From Clostridia bacterium (GTDB taxonomy: Bacteria > Bacillota > Clostridia > Lachnospirales > CAG-274), in contig JAUNPM010000029.1 in NCBI GenBank assembly GCA_030536675.1, positions 1-11,345 on the forward strand: 11,345 bases of DNA. The letters are read 5' to 3'. The notes beneath the pieces are model-generated. The model worked only from the letters and a program-made list of their open reading frames with translations, did no database searches and had not been told where the DNA came from. Below, one piece after another: positions 6,941 through 11,345 of the stretch. Numbering within the stretch: position 1 is the first letter of the stretch; every line of letters starts with the position of its first letter. The position numbers and the translations under genes were made by a program.

Positions 6941-6967
6941 AGGGAAAACGGCAAAGCTGTTTTCCCT
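6941..6967. repeat. 27-nt palindromic repeat, copy 1
   Basis: AGGGAAAAC and GTTTTCCCT form a perfect 9-bp inverted repeat around a 9-nt centre (GGCAAAGCT, whose AGCT-like core can pair further). The same 27 nt recur exactly at 7207-7233. No T-run follows, so it is not a standard terminator. Confidence 0.85.
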
Positions 6968-7095
6968 CAGACTGTTAATAAACCTATTTTTATTAAAAAA
7001 TTTGAATAATTGTAACATACAACTTGCAATTAGCGTCGCAGACTTTAATCCGCAGGCGGAAATCGCATTTTCGCCGAGGACAGGAACTTTTCTGT

Positions 7096-7121
7096 AAACA
7101 AGCTGTTTTTTCAGCTTGTTT
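7096..7121. repeat. Perfect 10-bp hairpin
   Basis: AAACAAGCTG (7096-7105) and CAGCTTGTTT (7112-7121) enclose a loop of six T. It is part of the hairpin array; the T-run is in the loop, not after the stem, so it is unlikely to be a terminator in the forward direction. Confidence 0.85.
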
Positions 7122-7154
7122 GCGGAAAACTTGGTAGTTTCTTCCTTAGATAAC

Positions 7155-7180
7155 TGAAAGAAATGCAAGCATTTCTTTCA
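7155..7180. repeat. Perfect 12-bp inverted repeat hairpin
   Basis: TGAAAGAAATGC (7155-7166) and GCATTTCTTTCA (7169-7180) are exact inverse complements separated by AA. In RNA the innermost pairs would open to form the loop. It sits one base before the next hairpin. Confidence 0.85.
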
Positions 7181-7181
7181 A

Positions 7182-7204
7182 GGCTGTCGACTTTTTCGAC
7201 AGCC
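7182..7204. repeat. Perfect 9-bp GC-rich hairpin
   Basis: GGCTGTCGA (7182-7190) and TCGACAGCC (7196-7204) pair around CTTTT. It is the most stable-looking stem of the array and lies 2 nt before the second 27-nt palindrome. Confidence 0.85.
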
Positions 7205-7206
7205 AG

Positions 7207-7233
7207 AGGGAAAACGGCAAAGCTGTTTTCCCT
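7207..7233. repeat. 27-nt palindromic repeat, copy 2
   Basis: This copy is identical in all 27 bases to 6941-6967, with 239 bp between the copies. Because each copy is itself palindromic, the pair is both a direct and an inverted repeat and brackets the 293-bp array. Confidence 0.85.
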
Positions 7234-7343
7234 TTATCAAATAGGAGATATACTCACAATTTTAAAATCGGTAATATAAATGGTGGGAGCAGGAACTCTT
7301 ATTATAAAGCCTACGGTATTATTGAATAAAAAGGATGGATGAA

Positions 7344-8990
7344 ATGGGGAATAAAGAAAACAAAAAAGATTTGTTAGGCGGTTCATTTGTTAAAATGGCG
7401 GCAATACTTGCAGCAGCAGGGCTTATAGTAAGGGTCATAGGCTTTTTATACAGACTGCCTCTTACAAATATGATAGGAAACAGAGGCAACGGTATATATT
7501 CTGCGGGATATTATATATACAACTTTTTCCTTATAATGAGTTCTGCGGGACTGCCTGTTGCCATATCTAAAATGATCTCCGAAAAATTAGCTTTAGGGGA
7601 ATATACAAATGCAAAAAAAATATTCAGAGTTTCAATGATAACATCGGGAGTGTTAAGCTTTATATGTGCGGCTGTTATGGCTTTAGGCACGTTTTTATAT
7701 GCACGATATGCTGTTGCCGCAGGTAAAACAGACACATTGTGGTTTAGAAGCACCTGGTGTCTTTATTCTTTGTCGCCTACTATTTTTATTGTAGGAATTA
7801 TGGCAGTATACAGAGGATATTTTCAGGGGTTTAATACTACAGTTCCCACTGCTCTTTCACAGGTAATAGAGCAGATATTCAATGCTGTGTTCAGTGTATA
7901 TCTTGCCTGGTTACTGGTAGGCTTCGGTGTGGAATTCGGAGCGGCAGGAGGTACAATGGGTACGGGCATAGGCGCTCTTTCGGGACTTTGCGTGCTTGTT
8001 GCGTTCTATTTAAAATCAAGAAAAGCAAGGAATAAAATTTACAGTGAGGACAAAAAGAATTACAGAGTAGAGGGCAATTTGGAAATTGCCAAAAATCTGT
8101 TTAAAATAGCGGTACCTATTATTACGGGTACAGCCATATTTTCAATGACTAATTTTGTGGATATGGTTATGGTGGATTCGAGGCTTGCGGCGGCAGGCTT
8201 TGGGGCAAAGGAAATAGAGGATCTGTATGGTCAGCTTACGGGTAAATATGTTACTCTTTCAACATTGCCTGTTTCCATATCAACTGCAATTGCCACTGCT
8301 GTTATACCAAGTATAGCGGCAAGTATGGTAAGAAAAGAGAAGGCTATTGTACAGTCAAAGGTAGATACTGCCTTAAGGGTCACAATGATGATATCAATTC
8401 CCGCAGCTGCGGGGCTTGGGGCACTGGGCGGACCTATACTTGCTATGTTATTTCCTAATTATCCCGAGGGCGGCTCTCTTATAACTGTAGGCTCTTTCAG
8501 TGTTATATTTCTTGCGTTAAGTCAGATATCAACAGGTGTGCTTCAAGGAATAGGAAAGGTAAAGACACCTGCCTTTAATGCAGTGTGGGGAGCTTTGGCA
8601 AAGATACCTGTAAATTATGTTCTTATTGCAATACCTGAAATAAATGTTGTAGGTGCTGTTATAAGTACTACAGTGTGCTATATAGTGTGCAGTATTTTAA
8701 ATTTCAGAGCTTTGGTAAAGGCTACGGAAGTGAAGCCCGATTATGTAGGTATGCTTGTTAAGCCCGGAATATCAGCTGTTGCAATGAGTATAGGGGCAAT
8801 ATTGGGATACAGGGCATTATATGGCTTGATACAAAGCAACACTCTTGCAACCATAACAGCTATAATTTTTGCCGTATTTGTGTATGCCGTGGTAATGGCA
8901 ATGGTTAAAGGCTTTAAAAGAGAGGATCTGAATATGATACCCTGCGGAGGGAAAATAATAAAGATACTTGAAAGGTTTAACAGAATATAA
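7344..8990 (+). CDS. SpoVB/YtgP-family (MOP superfamily) lipid-linked precursor flippase
   Basis: This is a polytopic membrane protein of the MVF/polysaccharide-biosynthesis branch of the MOP superfamily. Bacillus YtgP (MurJ) flips lipid II across the membrane, and SpoVB is its sporulation-cortex relative. I prefer ATG 7344 (548 aa), which has AAGGATG about 6 nt upstream; the ATG at 7335 abuts AAGG with no spacing. Length is close to YtgP (about 540). After a short charged N-terminus there are about 14 hydrophobic segments. The family signature RVIGFLYRLPLTNMIG, then GIYSAGYYIYNF and GLPVAISKMISEK, is clear in residues 30-82. FVDMVMVDSRL and STLPVSISTAIATAVIPSI mark the central part. The C-terminus is basic (KIIKILERFNRI). 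Sequence alone does not decide between a vegetative YtgP and a sporulation SpoVB role; nearby spore genes make either plausible. Confidence 0.88.
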   Translation: MGNKENKKDLLGGSFVKMAAILAAAGLIVRVIGFLYRLPLTNMIGNRGNGIYSAGYYIYNFFLIMSSAGLPVAISKMISEKLALGEYTNAKKIFRVSMITSGVLSFICAAVMALGTFLYARYAVAAGKTDTLWFRSTWCLYSLSPTIFIVGIMAVYRGYFQGFNTTVPTALSQVIEQIFNAVFSVYLAWLLVGFGVEFGAAGGTMGTGIGALSGLCVLVAFYLKSRKARNKIYSEDKKNYRVEGNLEIAKNLFKIAVPIITGTAIFSMTNFVDMVMVDSRLAAAGFGAKEIEDLYGQLTGKYVTLSTLPVSISTAIATAVIPSIAASMVRKEKAIVQSKVDTALRVTMMISIPAAAGLGALGGPILAMLFPNYPEGGSLITVGSFSVIFLALSQISTGVLQGIGKVKTPAFNAVWGALAKIPVNYVLIAIPEINVVGAVISTTVCYIVCSILNFRALVKATEVKPDYVGMLVKPGISAVAMSIGAILGYRALYGLIQSNTLATITAIIFAVFVYAVVMAMVKGFKREDLNMIPCGGKIIKILERFNRI

Positions 8991-9016
8991 AATTTATATA
9001 AATATATGAATAAAAG

Positions 9017-9070
9017 AAAAATACAGGTTCACCGTAAACAGAGTTTGTTGACAGGGAGCCTGTATTTTTT
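9017..9070. terminator. Bidirectional terminator between flippase gene and glgB
   Basis: ATACAGG (9021-9027) pairs with CCTGTAT (9059-9065), flanked by AAAA (9017-9020) and TTTT (9066-9069), which lengthen the stem and give a U-tract on either strand. The apical part can fold further, GTAAACA (9034-9040) with TTTGTTGAC (9044-9052). The placement between convergent genes fits two-way use. Confidence 0.85.
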
Positions 9071-9102
9071 TATTTGTTTAAAATTTATAGGTTATTTTTT
9101 TA

Positions 9103-11316
9103 TTAGTCGTCTATGCACTTTAAAATTGTAACTGAAAGAGGTGCAAGCCTTAAGCCTATACTGTATTCTCTGTGGTTACATTCTATTTTTTCGGAATGTG
9201 CGGGAATTGTGTTTACAACTCCGCTGCCGCCGAAACGGGTGTCGTCACTGTTAAGTATTTCCTGCCACGTTCCCTCAAAAGGAACTGCAACACGGAAGCT
9301 CTCATCGGCATTTGGCGTAAAGTTACATATAATGACTAAGGTGTCGTTTTTTGTTTTGCCTCTTCTTATAAATGAATATATGCTTCTGTCCTTATCGTCG
9401 GCATCTATCCATTCAAAGCCGAAGCCGTCGTAATCCATTAACCATAAGGCATTGTTGTCAAGGTAAATATGGTTTAATTCCTTTACAAAATCAAGCATTT
9501 GCTGATGATGGTCATATTCCAAAAGGAACCAGTCAAGAGGCCTTTTTTCGTTCCATTCTATAAACTGACCGAACTCTCCACCCATAAAGAGAAGCTTTTT
9601 GCCCGGATGTGCCATAGCAAAACCATATGCCGCTCTTAAGTTTGCAAATTTTTGCCATAAATCTCCCGGCATTTTATCGAGCATTGACTTTTTGCCGTGA
9701 ACAACTTCATCGTGACTTAACACAAGAACAAACTTTTCGCTGTAGGCATATGTTGAGGCAAATGTCATATTATAGTGATGATATTTTTTGTAAATGGGGT
9801 CCAGTTCAACATATTCAAGAAAGTCGTTCATCCAGCCCATATTCCATTTTAATGTAAAGCCCAGGCCGCCGTCTTGAACGGGAGCAGTAACATTAGGCCA
9901 TGATGTGGATTCTTCTGCTATCATATGAACATTGGGGTGCTTTCCCACTATAACGGAATTCATATGCTTCATAAATTCAACTGCGTCGAGATTTTCCTTT
10001 CCGCCGTATTTATTGGGTATCCACTGACCGTCTTCCTTACAGTAATTAAGATAAAGCATAGAAGCTACTGCGTCAACTCTCAAACCGTCTATATGGAATT
10101 TTTCTATCCAATAAAGAGCATTTGCAATTAAAAAGTTTTTAACTTCATTTCTGCCGTAGTTAAATATGAGAGTTCCCCATTCGGGATGCTCGCCCTGCTT
10201 TGGATCCTGATGCTCATAAAGGGCAGTGCCGTCAAATTTTGCAAGACCGTGGGCATCCTTTGGAAAATGGGCGGGAACCCAGTCAAGTATAACTCCAATG
10301 CCTGCCTGATGACATCTGTCTACAAATGTCATAAATTCATCGGGATTACCGTATCTGCTTGTGGGAGCATAATATCCTGTTACCTGATAGCCCCAGCTTC
10401 CGTCAAAAGGATGTTCCTCTATGGGGAGTATTTCAATATGAGTATATCCCATTTCTTTAACATAAGGAATAAGCTCATTTGAAAGCTCTATATAGCTTAA
10501 AAATCTGTTGTCTTCGCTTTCAACCTTTTTCCATGAGCCTAAATGTACTTCATAAATGTTCATAGGAGTGTTGAATTTATCTGTTGAATCAAGATGAGAG
10601 TACCACTTGCTGTCATTCCATTTGTGATTGTTTATGTTATAAACAAGAGATGTGGTACTTGGTCTTAATTCGGCAAACTTTGCATAAGGATCGGATTTTT
10701 GTATAAGGCTTCCGTCTGCGGTTTTTATTTCAAATTTATATTTGTCGCAGTCGCACAGTCCCGGAATAAATATTTCCCATATACCTGAGCCTGCAAGAAG
10801 TCGCATAGCATTTCTTCTGCCGTCCCAATTGTTAAATTCACCTATAACGCTTACTCTTTTGGCATTTGGTGCCCATACTCCGAAAAGAACACCGTCAATA
10901 CCGTCTATTTTTGTAGGGTTAGCACCCAGCTTTTCATAAATGTTGTAATGGGTGCCCTGATTAAAAAGATATATATCCTGTTCGCCTATTCCCGGTGTAA
11001 ATGAATAGGGGTCATAGGTTGTCCATTCATTTCCCTTATAATCTTCAATGCGTAGCTTATATCTAAACCATTTTTTACGTGACTTGATAACACATTCAAA
11101 AAAGCCGTCCATATGTATTTTTTCCATTTCAAATGCTTTTTCAGGCTTTTTATCATCTATAACGGTGATCGATTTTGCCTGTGGTATAAAGGCTCTTACC
11201 ACAAGACAGGGCTTGTCATCTATAACCGTTTCGTGCATACCAAGTACAGTATGGGGGTCGCCGTGTGAGGCGGTAATTATAAGCTGCATTTCCATCATAT
11301 TAATTGTTGTGAGCAT
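9103..11316 (-). CDS. glgB: 1,4-alpha-glucan (glycogen) branching enzyme
   Basis: GlgB cuts alpha-1,4 glucan chains and reattaches them by alpha-1,6 links in cytoplasmic glycogen synthesis. The 737-aa length matches bacterial GlgB (E. coli 728). An N-terminal beta-sandwich (about 12-120, HGDPHTVLGMHE start) precedes a CBM48 domain (about 140-230, FGVWAPNAKRVSVIGEFNNWDG). The GH13 barrel follows, with YEVHLGSW (255-262), DGLRVDAVASM (nucleophile Asp415), MIAEES (acid/base Glu468) and LSHDEVVHGK (Asp536). The spacings 53 and 121 equal those of E. coli Asp405/Glu458/Asp526. An alpha-amylase C-terminal beta domain ends the protein. ATG at 11314-11316 has AAGGGA about 9 nt upstream on the minus strand. 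The promoter and any upstream glg genes lie outside the window. The gene is intact. Confidence 0.98.
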   Translation of the reverse strand: MLTTINMMEMQLIITASHGDPHTVLGMHETVIDDKPCLVVRAFIPQAKSITVIDDKKPEKAFEMEKIHMDGFFECVIKSRKKWFRYKLRIEDYKGNEWTTYDPYSFTPGIGEQDIYLFNQGTHYNIYEKLGANPTKIDGIDGVLFGVWAPNAKRVSVIGEFNNWDGRRNAMRLLAGSGIWEIFIPGLCDCDKYKFEIKTADGSLIQKSDPYAKFAELRPSTTSLVYNINNHKWNDSKWYSHLDSTDKFNTPMNIYEVHLGSWKKVESEDNRFLSYIELSNELIPYVKEMGYTHIEILPIEEHPFDGSWGYQVTGYYAPTSRYGNPDEFMTFVDRCHQAGIGVILDWVPAHFPKDAHGLAKFDGTALYEHQDPKQGEHPEWGTLIFNYGRNEVKNFLIANALYWIEKFHIDGLRVDAVASMLYLNYCKEDGQWIPNKYGGKENLDAVEFMKHMNSVIVGKHPNVHMIAEESTSWPNVTAPVQDGGLGFTLKWNMGWMNDFLEYVELDPIYKKYHHYNMTFASTYAYSEKFVLVLSHDEVVHGKKSMLDKMPGDLWQKFANLRAAYGFAMAHPGKKLLFMGGEFGQFIEWNEKRPLDWFLLEYDHHQQMLDFVKELNHIYLDNNALWLMDYDGFGFEWIDADDKDRSIYSFIRRGKTKNDTLVIICNFTPNADESFRVAVPFEGTWQEILNSDDTRFGGSGVVNTIPAHSEKIECNHREYSIGLRLAPLSVTILKCIDD

Positions 11317-11345
11317 ATGTACACATCCCTTCCCTTTTTATAAAA

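Larger units (their letters stand above)
6897..7334. other. Gene-poor stretch with a chain of hairpins
   Basis: This roughly 440-bp gap between typA and the flippase gene shows no convincing gene; the open frames in it are short, carry no recognisable domain and pass through hairpin sequence. It starts with AGGGC-aat-GCCCT (6906-6918) and the palindrome ACATATATGT (6920-6929). The array 6941-7233 follows: a 27-nt palindrome, TCCGC/GCGGA-type small stems around 7050, three longer perfect hairpins (listed separately), then an identical second 27-nt palindrome. From 7234 to 7334 I see only AT-rich leader sequence with no secure promoter. The region could be a mobile non-coding repeat, a structured RNA, or a transcript-stabilising or terminating array. 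Confidence 0.6.

Noticed and set aside
6941..6967. 27-nt palindrome as the typA terminator
   Set aside because: The stem is not followed by a T-run (CAGAC follows), so it does not meet the usual rho-independent form, though it may still slow polymerase.
6890..7168. Open frames on both strands in the hairpin array (about 65 and 92 aa)
   Set aside because: They run through perfect inverted repeats, have no RBS or recognised domain, and the minus-strand frame overlaps the typA stop. Repeat DNA explains them better.
7279..7341. Possible 20-aa leader peptide ending at the flippase start
   Set aside because: It has no good RBS and no conserved pattern visible; one short frame overlapping a start is expected by chance.

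Overview
The window looks like chromosomal DNA from a low-GC, endospore-forming Clostridia species, plausibly Lachnospiraceae-like; this is inferred from content, not from a search. The evidence is AT-rich coding sequence, strong AGGAGG-type ribosome binding sites, TAA stops on every intact gene, a CotS-family spore-coat gene, a bacterial collagen-like gene, a SpoVB/YtgP-family flippase, and promoters matching the mother-cell sporulation sigma factors. I see no tRNA, rRNA, CRISPR array, integrase or transposase.

Layout, left to right. (1) Positions 3-323 are the C-terminal part of a shikimate kinase with an in-frame TGA where a glycine codon is expected. (2) Positions 405-1692 are an apiosidase-like glycoside hydrolase (GH140/DUF4038 plus C-terminal domain) broken by a frameshift near 1341. 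(3) Positions 1726-4847 are a likely spore-surface module. It holds a sigma-E-like promoter and a CotS-family kinase-like protein, a terminator, a GT2 glycosyltransferase with a TPR-type C-terminus, then a sigma-K-like promoter and a short collagen-like protein with a BclA-like C-terminal domain. (4) A strong terminator and a sigma-A promoter lead into typA/bipA (5058-6893). (5) A stretch of about 440 bp without a convincing gene holds a chain of hairpins bracketed by two identical 27-nt palindromes. (6) A SpoVB/YtgP-type flippase (7344-8990) faces glgB (9103-11316, minus strand) across a bidirectional terminator.

How the genes may work together: the CotS-like protein, the glycosyltransferase and the collagen-like protein make a coherent spore-coat/exosporium set. 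The simplest reading is that the glycosyltransferase modifies the threonines of the Gly-Ala-Thr collagen repeat, similar in arrangement to the sgtA-bclA3 pair of Clostridioides difficile. Timing would be early mother cell (sigma E) for the CotS-like gene and late mother cell (sigma K) for the collagen-like gene. The flippase acts in lipid-linked precursor export (peptidoglycan or spore cortex). TypA and GlgB are housekeeping functions (ribosome assembly/stress and glycogen branching).

The most interesting items are the dual sporulation promoters on the spore-surface module, the CotS-like protein lacking the usual catalytic aspartate, the hairpin array at 6941-7233, and two adjacent genes with disabling lesions, which are either real decay or base-calling errors.
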